Positions 22,346 to 34,432 of a stretch of DNA of 64,000 nt are shown in pieces (the first letter of the stretch is position 1; the number at the start of each line of letters is the position of its first letter). A model generated the notes under the pieces. The model did no database searches. It was not told where the DNA came from and worked only from the letters and a program-made list of their open reading frames with translations. Both the position numbers and the translations under genes were made by a program. The DNA lies in assembly GCA_963556195.1 (NCBI GenBank), contig OY744517.1:86475714-86539713 (forward strand), written 5' to 3'. Source of the stretch: Sepiola atlantica. Its lineage: Eukaryota > Mollusca > Cephalopoda > Sepiida > Sepiolidae.

Positions 22346-23167
22346 TTCCATGAAAAATGCCAGTATACTGAAATCATATGCCCTTAATAGGGTTAAGATG
22401 AAAATTCATATACACTAAATGTACAAAAGCAAGGAAATTCCCAAATTTTTACACTTTTATTGTCATTAAGGGTATGCGAGCACAACAGGACTATGTATTT
22501 TACTGGTACGAATTTTTCTTCAGCACACCTCACACACTTCATCCACTCATGCATGGAGATTTATACTGTAGTGATGTGATAATGAAATGGTTTGGTTGAT
22601 ATGTAGTCATACCCTTAATGACAATAAAAGTGTAAAAATTTGGGAATTTCCTTGCTTTTGTACATTTAGTGTATATGAATTTTCATCTTAACCCTATTAA
22701 GAGCATATTATTTCAGTATACTGGCATTTTTCATGGAATGTCACTATTTTGTAAAGGTTATGCCTCAATACAATGCCTTCTCATAAGGTTTATTTGAATT
22801 TTCTGGAAAACTAAGGTATATGGTAAACTGAAATTAAAATGCCATCAACTAGACCCTAGAACCTCTATCTCTGCCAAAAATCAGCTGAATCCATCAAATA
22901 GTTGATGAGATACAGGGTGGCACATACGTACGTACACACAGATAACATGATTTCATGATTGAACTTTCTGGATCTCTGGATTGCCTTGACTAATGATTCT
23001 GAAATTCTACACACTTATAGAACCTATCAAAGAAAAATGTTGTGCAAAGTTTTAACTAATTTGATGTATTGGTTTTTGAGTTATGATTGATCAAAGAAAT
23101 GAGATTTCCAGCATAGGCCATTCGTGTAGTCTATTAAGGGATAGAGCGCTCTCGCACCTCCCTTGAT
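22346..23167 (+). mobile_element. Foldback repeat, copy 2
   Basis: Same structure and orientation as 1824-2666: inverted arms 22346-22475 and about 22609-22738, then the shared right part ending CGCACCTCCCTTGATT. The ACGTACGTAC tract is shorter here (22925-22935) than in copy 1. Flanks differ from copy 1, which fixes both element ends. Confidence 0.8.
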
Positions 23168-23317
23168 TCACATCGAATATTTTTTAACCAAAAACTTTAT
23201 CCACTTAGCTATGCGTCTAGTAGAAAAATTTGGGATATTTTTATCTTTTTGTTGGCATCTGTCTCTCACAGGAGACAATGGAGTTCAGTATTTCAGATTA
23301 GTCTATTGCCAATGGAA

Positions 23318-23880
23318 GGCCATGGAAAACATGAGAGGAAGTGATAAAAATCGACTTGATAGAAGGAGGGATAAATAAAGACCTGGGCAGATATAGGTTA
23401 GTTTGTAAGTAAAGGGAAGAGTCTAGTAGGCATATGTACGCAGTGTGATGATGTATAGTAGTGAAACCTGGCCAGTGAGGGTTGAGGACATGCATTGCAT
23501 GGAGAGAAATGATATGAGAATGATACAATAAAAGTGTAATGTGAATCTTAAAACCAGGCTTAGATCTGATGACTTCAGAGGAATATTAAATCTAGATATT
23601 ATAAGGAGATTTGCGCAGAACAAGAGACTTTGATAGTATGGCCACGTTGACAGAATGGATGAGAGTTTTTGGATTAGTAAATGTAAAACAGTTGAAAGCA
23701 GGGGTAGGCCAAGGAAAACATGGGAGGAAGTGATAAAGATCGACTTGACATAAAAAGGGATAAATAATAATCTGGCGAGAGATAGGTTATTTGGGAAGGC
23801 AATTTCTTAAAGCCGTCCAACACATGCCAGCATGTAAAACAGACGTCAAACAGATGTTGATGATGATGATAATGATGAAA
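23318..23880 (+). pseudogene. RTE-type LINE 3' end, plus strand, rearranged
   Basis: 23318-23405 repeats the AACATGAGAGGAAGTGATAA block (encoding the KTWEEVIK-like end). From about 23411 a longer copy begins: ATGTATAGTAGTGAAACCTG, TTGAGGACATGCATTGCATG, CTTAGATCTGATGACTTCAG, GGCCAAGGAAAACATGGGAG, then the 3' UTR and a GATGATGATGATAATGATG tail. Stops throughout. Opposite orientation to the copy at 20528-21430. Confidence 0.8.
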
Positions 23881-23884
23881 CTAA

Positions 23885-24411
23885 TTCTCAACAATTTGGA
23901 AAACAATTCTAAAAAAAAATTTTTTATTCCAAATAATTTTCCTTACATATAAATGACCATCATATATTACTTCAGAGTAAATCTTCATATACACAAATCA
24001 TTTTTGCCATTATGATTTTTTAAAGAAAATATTTGCACCCTGTTACCCAGTCAAAGGAATGGTAAATAGTCTTGAAAAAGTTAGAAATAGTTTCATTACT
24101 TACAGCTAATGATTGCAGGGTTGATTGGAAGTCGAGTGCTTTACCAATTCACAGAGTGCAAGATGGTTCATCATGTAAAGTAGTGTATCAATCTATTCCA
24201 GTGCTGAGTTACAATGTCCATCTCGGAGTCTGGGTGGCTGGCCATTTATTTTAGTGCAAGTTAATCAATCGCAAGAAATGTATTTCTAAAAGTATCCATC
24301 TCTTGTTGCGTGGTGCAACAATGTTGATTACCAAACTCCATCTGTTTTGGGGCATTGTAACTATAAAGCTAATGATTTCTTGTGACAGATGTTTAGAATC
24401 GTTGAAGAATT
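23885..24411. other. Unannotated stretch
   Basis: No feature recognised. Confidence 0.3.
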
Positions 24412-25625
24412 ATCTATTATTATACTAAAGCTGAGTAAACCAACGTTTGTCTCCCGAAGGCTTTTTTCCTATATATTTTAATCAAACAGAAAATATGTTA
24501 AAATATTCCTTGGTATTGGGATTGAGTTATGTTTACTAAAGTTCTGCCTAACACTTTCACCCTCTCTCACTGTCTGATATTTACCCCCACTCTTATTTTA
24601 TACAGTGTCTATCCACTCTCTCTTACTCTCTCTCTCTCTCTCTCTGTTTATTAAAAGTTAAAAGTAATAAAACTTACTATAAAACAGAAGATTGGATAGT
24701 CCATTATAAATAACAGTATAATAATAGTAATGCTATTTAACCATAGCTGGAGAAAAAAAAAGAAGAGAGAAAGAAAAAAACGAAGAAAGATGGAGGTTAC
24801 AACAAATACAAATATACTACTTTTGGATTTAAAAAAAAATTTAACTGGCTTTGCAAACTCACTTTTTCCTGATTCAAACAAGACCCAATGGGTTACCCAA
24901 TGGGTCACAGTTTTTCTGGTAATTTTATAGTTATACTCGTTACTGAAAGAATTATCTCCTGCCCTCTGATATATAAATGTGCCCCCTCAACGTAAATACC
25001 TCCAACCAATCTGACAAGCAGCAAAATTGCACCCCTTTACTGTAGAAGTCCCCACATGTTGGAAGGCTTTCTACTTTAATAACTTCTTTCCTCAAACTGA
25101 TAGCCTTTGGAATTCCCTCCATGCTCCTTGTTTCCCCGACTGTACAAAAATGCAGAAATTTAAATGTGATGTAAATGAGCATCTCACTGCACACCTCCCT
25201 ACTTAGGACACCCGTATAAATCCGGCCCCTAATTCACACTATCCGCTTACGTCTCAGAGCTAGTGTGCCTCGTTTGGGGTGAAGTAAAGTAAAAAAATAA
25301 ATAAAATATTATCTATATTCTTAGTATTTATATGAATTATGAAATTTGGATTTTAAAAGTTTGAATAGATATCGAGCAGTGATTAGTCGAACATGATAGA
25401 GATTATTTTTCAGAACATGATCAGCTGGTAGAGAGAGATTATTTTTCACATAGCAAAATAAAAACAGTTTGCGAGGGACATGAAGTATTTACGAAATTGT
25501 GAAGGACGATCTTCTTCATGGCCACCTGGATAAGGAAATAGTAATTAAAGCTCCTAGAAATTTATGACAACAACTGCTAATTGTTGAATTAATGTATTCA
25601 TATTTTAAATATTTTGTCGCTTGTA
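24412..25625 (+). repeat. Repeat X, copy 1, with a nested LINE fragment
   Basis: 24412-24950 and about 25430-25625 are colinear with 61495-62050 and 62330-62560. Shared landmarks are CTATATATTTTAAT, GGATTGAGTTATGTTT, a (CT)n patch, GTTTATTA, AACTGGCTTTGCAAAC, CATGGCCACCT and TTGTTGAATTAA. Diverged, non-coding, family unknown. The gap between the two parts is filled by a LINE family C fragment. Confidence 0.6.
24952..25310 (+). pseudogene. LINE C-terminus and 3' UTR, family C, nested in repeat X
   Basis: Matches 59110-59420: GTGCCCCCTCAACGTAAATA, CTTGTTTCCCCGACTGTAC, AATTTAAATGTGATGTAAA, a CTTACGTCTCAGAGC stretch and CTCGTTTGGGGTGAAGTAAA. Frameshifted. Same orientation as the surrounding repeat X. 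Confidence 0.75.
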
Positions 25626-25629
25626 GTAA

Positions 25630-26596
25630 TAAATCCATCCATAGGCCAATTCCAGCTAGGAGGAAGAAGATATAAATATCGTGGAAATGAAACAGTCAAC
25701 TAGAGTGGATCCAGTTATTAAGTATTAGAGTGGTTAGGTTGACTAGTGGATATATTTGCTAGTACATATTAGTGATTAAGCAGGATATGCTATTGTCGAA
25801 AGATCAGAAAGGATCACGGGTGTGACCCTGACTGTAGGAATCCAGTATTGTGAGAGCAGAAGTCTCTGATAAGGTAAGCGAATATGACATCAGATGAAGA
25901 CAGAGGGAGTTATGAGTGAAGCCTCTTGCGAGTTTGGGAGCGGGGATAAAGTATAAAAGACATGACATATGGTCTAAGGAAAACTGTAATATAGTCAGAA
26001 ATGTGCTTACCATAATTGTCTCTCTTTCTTATGTCTATGTTCAGATCACAACTCTAGAACACAGTTGGAATTAATTTGTTAGCTGTAACTTAATTATCGT
26101 TGTGCGATTCGAATAAAGAGGTTTGTGTTATTAATTGCATAATTATTGTAAGAAAGTACCCCGGCGGCCTTTTGTTTTGGCTACATCCTAACAACCAGGT
26201 GTCCAGAAAAACGAGTAACAAGAAGGCTTCAGTGCAAAGAGAAACGGGCAGATTAGAAACACATACTGACAGTTCGGCAACCTCAGTCAAGGTATGGTTT
26301 TAAATTGATTTAATGTTTAAAGAACTAAATGCTTATGCGATACAAGTAAAGCCACTACATTTCTTAATATTTCCTTTCATTTACTTCTTGAATAACTTAA
26401 TGAGATGTGGCATAATATAAACCAATTTGTTGTCAGTGACTATCTAGTATAAAAAATGATAACATTTCTGCTTTAGAGAAAATGAAAAAAAATTTTGCTT
26501 AAAATTCTTTTTTTAATTGTGAAGATGAATTAATTCTGGTGCCGAGGTTTTACTTTAGGAATGTGGTCGCTCCTTTATTACCATTACTCTCAGGTT
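25630..26596. other. Unannotated stretch
   Basis: No recognised domain, RNA or shared repeat. Confidence 0.3.
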
Positions 26597-26604
26597 GATT
26601 TTGA

Positions 26605-27038
26605 GGTAAAAACGTATTGTAGTATCCATATTTTTGGAGGCTCTGCGCATGCGTCAGATTCATTCATAAAAAAGTCGTAGTGAGTGATTCAAACATGCGC
26701 ATGCGCACACAATTCAGTTTGTAGGAAAAAAAACGTGTTTCATTTTTTGTTTTAGATAAAAAAACACGTGTTTCTTTCGTGTTTGTTTTCATTTTCAGTT
26801 TTTTTTAATTCTTAACTCCTTTCGTTTTCTTCACTTTTAGCGTGTTTATTTTCAGCGATAGTAACTTAATTGTTAAAAATGCCCACTTTTTGTTTTAGCG
26901 TGTTTGTTCTCATTCTGTTTCCTCTGCGTATGCGCATGTTTGAATCACTCACTACGACTTTTTTATGAATGAATCTGACGCCTGCGCAGAGCCTCCCAAT
27001 AGCCTCCCAAAATATGGATACTACAATACGTTTTTACC
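26605..27038. mobile_element. MITE, 434 bp, with exact 8-bp target duplication
   Basis: Terminal inverted repeats of roughly 100 bp start GGTAAAAACGTATTGTAGTA and end with the complement. Within them lie GCGCATGCG motifs and ATTCATTCATAAAAAAGTCG. The target duplication GATTTTGA is exact on both sides (26597-26604 and 27039-27046). An 8-bp duplication fits hAT, P or Merlin families; a GG start fits Merlin slightly better than hAT. No transposase inside. Confidence 0.9.
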
Positions 27039-27049
27039 GATTTTGATTG

Positions 27050-28485
27050 TTACAATTGAGTCATATGATTCCTTTGCGGAATACGTGGAGAAAATGGAAA
27101 GGGTGCCAGAGTGAGTCTGCTAGGAAAGAGGGAAGACGTAAGCAAACGAACCTTGCCAACGACACAACTGCTAAGAGAGGAAGAAGGCATACGTGAACAA
27201 CAGTGACCATGGCACGCTTGCCCCCCTTCTTTCACTTTTCATACCTTCGGCAGCAGATATAGGCCAAAAACCACATGCGGGAATTTTAAGGACTCTTAAG
27301 AAGTCAGTTAGAGAAAATATTTTGAAGCGTTCGCTCGGTCGAGAAAACTCTCTTATGAAAAACTCGAACTCGCTTGCTAACCAGATTTGAAGACGAAATC
27401 ATCCTTTTCTCTCTACAAACGGGGTATTTAATAAAGACAAGTGGGTTATCGATATATCCCCGACCTAAATAAAAACACCTCTCTTTCCATACATATTCAT
27501 TCATTGGCCAACACACTTTTTTATTTCATGTTGACACACACATCGCATCCCATTTTGTTTAAACAATAATACGTCGCTCTCCTATCCTTCGAGGACCAAA
27601 TTTCTGAAATAAAACTTTCTTCAGTTTTATATATGTAGCTTTGTTTGTGTTTCCTTCATCGTGTATTGTGTTTCATGCGTTTTTGCTTATCAGATCTCGT
27701 CCGACAGACAACTCCTCTAGCCAACAAAACATCGTTAGCTAGAATGGTGGAGTTACAAAAAGGGCTCAAAATTTAAATATCTTTATAGTCACGAATATGG
27801 GTTGTGACACTGATCCAGAGTGCTAGTACCTGGCAGGGTCTCATCTATAGCTAAATAAAATCAGGCCTGCTTTGATATGAAACTGCATATACAGATATAT
27901 GCATATATTTACATCATGAATAATTAGTTACAGCAAACCCCTATGAATAAATACTAAAATGAATGGATTCGGTATTAACTAATAATAAACGCTTTGATGT
28001 CCCATAAAACAAAGCCATAAATTAATAATTATGATAAGATGATGTGGAAACTTTTTCTGGATAAAATCATAGGAAATGCCTATTATTTTGTTAAAGTTGA
28101 GTGCCACCTGTTCCAGGACGACTCAGTACAAATAGTACTTCTTAGTAACTCAGAACGTTTATTAACTGATAAGTAATCGCTAATAGTTTCGTTGGCTGTT
28201 ACTTTTTTATATAATGGGTCTTAATTGAATTTTGTAATGAAATATTATTATTCAAGATTCCTTTCATGAACTGTGCTATGTCCGTGTAACTTCACAAAAG
28301 CTTATTATTTTTTAAATATCTATTTATCTGGCTGTTTAAATATTAAGAAATCTCTATCATAGTGTTAACCTGGGTATTAAAATCGAGTGACGCCTTTTCC
28401 AGAACGATTCAGTACAATTAATACTTTGCATTTCATGATTGAATAGTTATTATTCTACATGGGAGCTCTTTTTTAAATACTTGTA
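27050..28485. other. Unannotated stretch, possibly LTR-related
   Basis: 27500-27760 has a TGTTGACAC start, an AATAAAACTTTC poly(A)-like signal and a closing ACAAAACATCG that together faintly recall an LTR. Without a second copy in the window this is not a supported call. The rest holds nothing recognised. Confidence 0.25.
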
Positions 28486-28521
28486 TTATGACCACATGAA
28501 TTTATAAAACTAATACATACA

Positions 28522-28964
28522 TTATGGATTTCAGTGTTCGGACTGACTTCCTCATCTTGGCTGCCATCTTGGCTAGTGACATATGGCTGTTGGTTCGAAA
28601 GTTGCAAGTTATCTGGCAGTGCTAAGTTCAATCCTGGTTGAAGGAAGTGGAAGTAACATTCAGCAGCAGCAGCAATAAGCAGCAGTAGCAGTAGCAGCAG
28701 CAGCAGCAGCAGTAGCAGCAGCAGCAGCAGTAGCAGCAGCAGAACTGAAAGCAACGGAGAATTAACGAGTGTGTCCCTGAGCCAAAAAATGAAATCCGAG
28801 CATGGTACCCATGTGATAATAATAAGATTGGGTTCGAGAGTCCAGACAGACGGTTTCCGAGTTCGATACAGGACACCTGATGAGGGCCGGAATTCAGAAC
28901 AGCCAAAGCGTTGTGAGCATGGCAGCCAAGTGTAGGAAGTCAGTCCGAACACTGAAATCTATAA
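28522..28964 (+). mobile_element. Inverted-arm element with hammerhead-like core and tRNA-like B box
   Basis: 44-bp inverted arms lie at 28522-28565 and 28921-28964, with about four mismatches. Near the right arm is CACCTGATGAGGGCCGG at 28874-28890, a short hairpin, then GCCAAAGCGTTGTGAG. It lines up with the CTGAAGA...GGCCGAAACGTTGTGA core at 47891-47930. Here CTGATGAG is canonical, but the GAAA is damaged. A B-box-like GGGTTCGAGAGTCC lies at about 28830. The interior carries an (AGC)n tract (28665-28745) with CTG/TAC variants. Serine/leucine-rich frames across it are artefacts of the repeat. Confidence 0.6.
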
Positions 28965-28969
28965 GGAAA

Positions 28970-29329
28970 ACGCCTCATCTCAGAAATACAGACAATTACT
29001 AATACATTCACATATGACGGTTTCGTTTTTGTTTTTATTACATATTACCTTCTTTTAGAACATTGAATGCAGAAACAATACTGATTGGCAATAATTACTT
29101 GTATATAATTAGTTGAACTCATGTCACTATTTTACCAACAGCCGGGGATGAATTGTGGGATAAAACCTTTACCAAGGTTACTGGTGTGTAATTTAACACA
29201 ATAGAACTGATAAGATTTGAACACAGCATAGTTTATTTCATAGTCTAAAATGGTATCCATTAGCACACTCTCACTTCATATTATGCATTTTACCAGTCTA
29301 AAATATATTACAATACAAAATATTATTTT
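28970..29329. other. Unannotated stretch
   Basis: No feature recognised. Confidence 0.3.
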
Positions 29330-29690
29330 CTAATTAAATAGAATTAATAATTAATAATAATAAATAATAAATTAATAATAATAGAAATAAATTAAATTAT
29401 TAAAATAAATAATTGAAATAATAATTATTTAATAATAAAATAATAAAATATAATATATAATAATAATATTAAATGCAAAAATAAATATTAAAAAATAAAA
29501 TAAATAAAATAAATATAAATAAAATAAATCAATAAAATAAATAAAAAATAAAATATTGAATAAAAAATAATAAAATAAAATATAATAATAAAATGATAAT
29601 AAATAATTAAAATAATAATTAAAAATAAGTAATAAATTAATAATAATAAATAATTAAATTTTCTAATAAAATATTTCTAATTAAATTTTG
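29330..29690. repeat. A/T-only low-complexity tract
   Basis: About 360 bp almost free of G and C, made of AATA/AAATA/TAATA words without a fixed period. Confidence 0.9.
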
Positions 29691-29699
29691 TTCTGTGAC

Positions 29700-30865
29700 T
29701 ATCCGTATCAATGAGGTAAGTAAATTTTACAGAGAAAAAACTAATGATCCTAAATGTTGTTTTCTTGTTGATTCAGGAAAATCACACAATTATTGAATCC
29801 AAGATATTATCATTTCGTTATTTTAAATTCTATCTTGTCTGCATCTGATTGGATGAACTGCTGGCTAAGCTAGATATGTAAGTCAATTTTTGCCAGACAT
29901 TTCCTTAAATTTTCTGTTAGGATGTACGTTTTTGATCATAAGTCAGCTGGGTGAAAGAGACAGATGGTTGCAAGATCTGAAACTCCTCATGACCTTTGGC
30001 TCACAGCATCACCGACAATGTGGCTTCAAATATTTAGAAGGATGTATTTTAAAATACACAAAATAGCATATTAAATGTTCATAATAGACACGTTTATATC
30101 GCAAACTTATGCAGAGGTCAACTTTTTATTTTGGGAGGTAAATATTAAATAATTGCTGAATCTATGAGAAGCTAATACTTGCTCCTTGGTGTTTTAATAT
30201 ATCTCGATCTTTATTAAATGAAACTATTACTCAATTAAATTCATTTGCCAATACTTTGACCATTAAAAATCCACCTGATATATATATATACATAGTAACA
30301 AGGACTGAAAACAACGTGTAGACCCGTGTCCACCATTTGGTAATGTTCCTATATATATTTTTTTCTTAAAACCTTTTCGAACAGTGAAAAATATAACCAA
30401 TGAAAACAAAATGACTGAGATTAACGCAGGATGTATCTCATAAAAGATGCTAGTGCCTGACCTCTACAGGTGTTTCATTTTTACCAGGCAACCTCTACTG
30501 GTGGTTTTAATAGATACTTTATCAATAAGAATGTTTCCACTGGAATGGGGAGAGAAAGTTTTAAAAACATTCAAATATGTGACCCTTTAAATATGATTTT
30601 TCGGCAAAACCTGGCTACGAAAATGTTGAAGTAATTACCGTCCAAAATTAAGGAACAAAAATACAATCTTCCTAATCTGAATTAAATTATGTTTTAATAA
30701 GAGGTTTATGTAGTTTGCTTGAAGCATTGTTTATTGGTATATAGAAATGTGATACTTAGAAGGCAATACAATGCAGAGGTGTGACGGATAGACACAAGTT
30801 GGAGCAAATAAGACATATAATGGTGGAACAAATGAATTAGTTTCAACCTTAATACAATGTGTACA
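29700..30865. other. Unannotated stretch
   Basis: No recognised domain or repeat. Confidence 0.3.
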
Positions 30866-30866
30866 T

Positions 30867-30904
<38 letters not shown>
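30867..30904. repeat. (TA)n microsatellite
   Basis: About 38 bases of alternating TA, followed by a T run. Confidence 0.95.
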
Positions 30905-30912
<8 letters not shown>

Positions 30913-31664
30913 TCCTTTCACAAACACATATATATATATGTCTATCTACACAATGTTACAATGTTATGTAATACCTGTATCAAGATGGTCTGGTGGAAAT
31001 TCCGTATGATATAATATTTTTTTTTTTAATATTTCGGGAACTCTTTCTTCTTCAGAACCGTGCTCAACTCAAGTTCAAGCGTGCATATGAAAGCCGTAAA
31101 ATTCAGTCTTGCAGAAAATACCAGTTAAATTTTAAATTCCAAACCAGATTCAAAAATAAAATAAACTTTTTTTTATATGTAAGTTATGTAGTTGGACTTT
31201 TACCGAGATTTTCAGATGAATTAAATTAATATTATTAAAGTTATCCACCATTTTACATATTTCAACATGGAACATAGTAGAAGTATAAATATCAATACTA
31301 ATGAGGACAATAGTTTCGAGGAAAATAATGTAAATAATGATCAACCCTCATCCTATAAATTCATAGAAAAACAATAAGAAACGTTTGTTTCTCAGACATT
31401 GTGGTGTCGGATACTTTTGTGCTGTGTCATTTGAACAACTATTATCTCGTCCTGTGTTGTTTGTTAAGCATAACGGTCTCACATTCAAGCAAAATAATAA
31501 TATATTATAATGCTTATAATTTTATAATTTATTGCCCATAAAATGAAGATTATTTGCATTTCTTTTTATTTCATTACATATATACTTAGATTAAATGCAA
31601 ATATATCATCGACATAGAATGAAATCCTATTCTCTATAATAAAGATCAATGTGTATTTATATAT

Positions 31665-31925
31665 ATATAATAAATATTTGTTTTGTTTATTATCTATGTA
31701 CGTATACGTTTCGTCCTTTATAATCGGGACTCATCAGCATAGAGATATGATTATTCACTACTGGTCATGCGATTCGAAATCCCGGATTCCGAGTATTCTT
31801 ACAACTCAAATCCTGACGTCTAGAACCACTCGGCCAACACTGAATAGCGAATAAACAGTGATAATTTTAACACCTTATCCGGCGGCTTGACGTCATAAGA
31901 GCGTTCGACTTAATGAAAAGAACGA

Positions 31926-31930
<5 letters not shown>
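31665..31930 (-). mobile_element. tRNA-like/hammerhead retroposon, copy A
   Basis: Read on the minus strand the unit starts ATGCATCGTTC and continues GTTAAAATTATCACTG. It then has a perfect pol III A box, TGGCCGAGTGG (31826-31836), and a B-box-like GGATTTCGAATC (31771-31782), spaced as in a class II (Leu/Ser-like) tRNA. About 35 bp later comes a complete hammerhead ribozyme, then ATAATAAAC and ATATTTATTAT. The copy at 48428-48698 is colinear over its full length. No protein is encoded. (TA)n flanks one side. The pairing of internal pol III promoter with a hammerhead recalls the arrangement reported for Schistosoma SM-alpha elements and metazoan retrozymes. Confidence 0.85.
31691..31743 (-). 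ncRNA. Type I hammerhead ribozyme A
   Basis: Minus strand: stem I strand TCTATG (31738-31743), core CTGATGA (31731-31737), stem II GTCC...GGAC with a ten-base loop (31713-31730), GAAA (31709-31712), a minimal 3-bp stem III ACG-TATA-CGT, then A as the cleavage-site nucleotide (31699) and the returning stem I strand CATAGA. All invariant core positions are present, and stem I has six consecutive pairs. Predicted cleavage falls between 31699 and 31698. Such a short stem III usually works best in dimeric RNA. Confidence 0.9.
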
Positions 31931-31994
<64 letters not shown>

Positions 31995-32010
31995 ATGTGT
32001 GTGTGTGTAC
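31927..32010. repeat. (TA)n then (TG)n microsatellites
   Basis: TA at 31927-31981, then TG with two TATG interruptions to about 32008. Confidence 0.96.
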
Positions 32011-32429
32011 TTTTTCCTGTCATACAAAAGTTAACGAGTTAAACACAAGACTTTTTCAAGACCCTGGACAAAACCATTTCAATTTGGAAGGGGAAGAGGG
32101 AATGCAAATACTAAGTCAGAAAACCACCTCAAACTAACCTCTCTGCCTGAAATGAATTTGGAAAGAAATCCTTCACTGTAGAATAAGTCACCGTTTTTTT
32201 AGGTCATCAGAAATGTAATGAAAATTTAATTACTGACATAATTCTCTGATTTTATATGAATATTTTAGTAAAATATCTAAATAAATAGCGAGTGGCAACA
32301 CTGGCGAAGCATAAGTTTGTTCGGTCATTTTTAGTGGAGAGTGTATACAAGTACAAAAATCATGAAGTTTTAAAAAATTATTATTCAGTGTCCAAAATCA
32401 CCGTTTCTTTCACTCTGAAATCGGCTCTG

Positions 32430-32560
32430 CCAAATTCCTCTCAGCCAATCAATTGTGCTCCTTGTTAACTAAAACTGCTCAGAAAAGTATGAACTGGTGT
32501 TCTCCCCTCAGCTAGGGATAAAAAGGCACTTTGCATTCAATGAATCGTTTACAGTAAGTA
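32430..32560 (+). promoter_or_regulatory. Promoter-like patch (CCAAT and TATA)
   Basis: AGCCAATCA at about 32452 and GGATAAAAAGG at about 32516 are spaced like CCAAT and TATA boxes. No recognisable coding sequence or LTR end follows, so this may be chance or a relic LTR. Confidence 0.25.
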
Positions 32561-32702
32561 TTGTGTTACAGTATTAAATAACCCTGAAAGTGTTGACTTT
32601 CTATAAAACAGACAAACAAATCATTAATCTTATCATCCATAATTTTTACCAATAATGATCGCAAACAGTTATTTTTTCATTTCACAAATACATCAGGCAT
32701 AT

Positions 32703-33520
32703 TTTGCTTTTAGAAATTGACTTTAAAACTAACCTATCTGTCCAGGTCTTTATTCATCCCTCTTTCTCTCAAGTTCCTTTTTATCACTTCCTCTCTTTTT
32801 TCCTGCCAACTAACCCTGCTACCTCAACTTGGTCTTCCTCTGTAAACTGGAGCTGCTACCTTAACTGTTCTACATCTACTGACCCAAGAACTCTCATCCA
32901 TTCTTTCAATGTGGTCATACCATTGATGACTCTTGTTCTGCACTCATCTTCCTATACTTCCTCTGAGGTCATCAAATCTAAGTCTGTCTTAAAAACTCAC
33001 ATTATACATCCATGGTTTCATTCTCATATCATTTCTCTTTATACAACGCATGTCCTCAACCCTTACTGGCAAGGATTCACTTCCATACATCATCACACTA
33101 CATACACATGCCTGATAGACTCTTCTATGGTAACACACTCCTGATTAGTAAAGGCAGAAGTTCCCTGAACTTACTTCATCTACTTCTAACTCTTGCAATC
33201 ACACTAGCACCTCTATATTCTCCAGATTTAATCTTTCTCTGAGGTCATCAGATCTAAGTATGTCTTTAACACTCACATAACAAATCCATCGTATCATTTT
33301 CATATAATTTCTCTCCATGCAACGCATCTCTTCAACCCTCACTGGCTCGGTTTCACTTCCATACATGATCACACTCACTGTGTACACATGCCTGATAGAC
33401 TCTTCCCTTGGTTGACAAAGATAACGCTCTGCTGGTTAGTAATGGCATAAGTTTTCTGATATTCATCCACTCCTAACTCTTGCAATTACACTAGCATCTG
33501 CTCCACCCTGTGCTCCAATT
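32703..33520 (-). pseudogene. RTE-type LINE 3' half with internal duplication
   Basis: Minus-strand coding. The block encoding YGSETEPVRVEEMRCMERN then KMIRWICYVSVKD lies at 33365-33260, and the KTWEEV-like block is decayed near 32820. The conserved strings ATGTGGTCATACCATTGATG and AGGTCATCAGATCTAAGTAT occur twice (about 32910-33170 and 33215-33440), so two overlapping partial copies are joined. The 3' tail is lost here. Confidence 0.78.
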
Positions 33521-33524
33521 TTCA

Positions 33525-34401
33525 AACATAAATTGTAGCAAAGTACGTTAGTCTATAGCAAATAATATAGTACATTAGTAACAACTGAAAGTCGCCGAGT
33601 CAGAAATAAAGTTTGATTTTTCAGCAGTAAATGCTATTCAGGTTAAACTTTTAAAATCTGATCAACATAATTTTATAGTGTAGATGGCCACATATAAATA
33701 AGTGAACTACGAGTACCTACACTGCAAAACAATTGCTCATTTCTCTGGATATCAACACTTAAAATATATGTTTTAATTAAAATAACTAGCAAATATATAC
33801 TCCATCCGGTCGCATATTTTTGCTAGATGTTTTATTTAATTACTCAGTAAAATATGTTTGCTTTTTGTTTTTTACAAAAAAAAAAGAAAGAAAATCACCT
33901 CATCCTTTATTTTAATAAATAAAACACGGAATAATAAAAAGCATATTTTTTTTTTTAAATTACCCTTCACGGCGTAAAATGTAAAACAAAAAAATCCTAA
34001 ACTCACTTATGGTCGTAAAAAGATAATATTTGAAGTTTTTTCAAATCGAAAAAAAAGTGTACCTAAAATAAAATCAACAATTTAAAAAAATAAAATACAG
34101 TGAACACGATTCTAAATTCAGTTATTTATTTGCTCAGTAAAATGTGTTTGTTTTTTTGGGGTTTTTTTTAAATAGAAATTTTTCAATCAATTACTTTTTA
34201 AATTAAACCATTTGATTCAATAAATTTGTGCTTTAAAACATAATTTCTAATAAGATTAAAAAAAAAGAACCCAAAACGTTTTAAGAAAAAAATCAAAGTA
34301 GATATATAATTTTTTGAGCGACTCGTACAATAAATCTTAGAGAATGTGTTGTTTACATGTTATTAATCGAATTACGCGCCCCTGTCTTGTGTCCATCTCT
34401 C

Positions 34402-34432
<31 letters not shown>

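Noticed and set aside
28473..28952. Leucine-rich 159-residue frame
   Set aside because: Driven by an (AGC)n tract inside an inverted-arm repeat. No signal peptide or conserved domain outside the tract.
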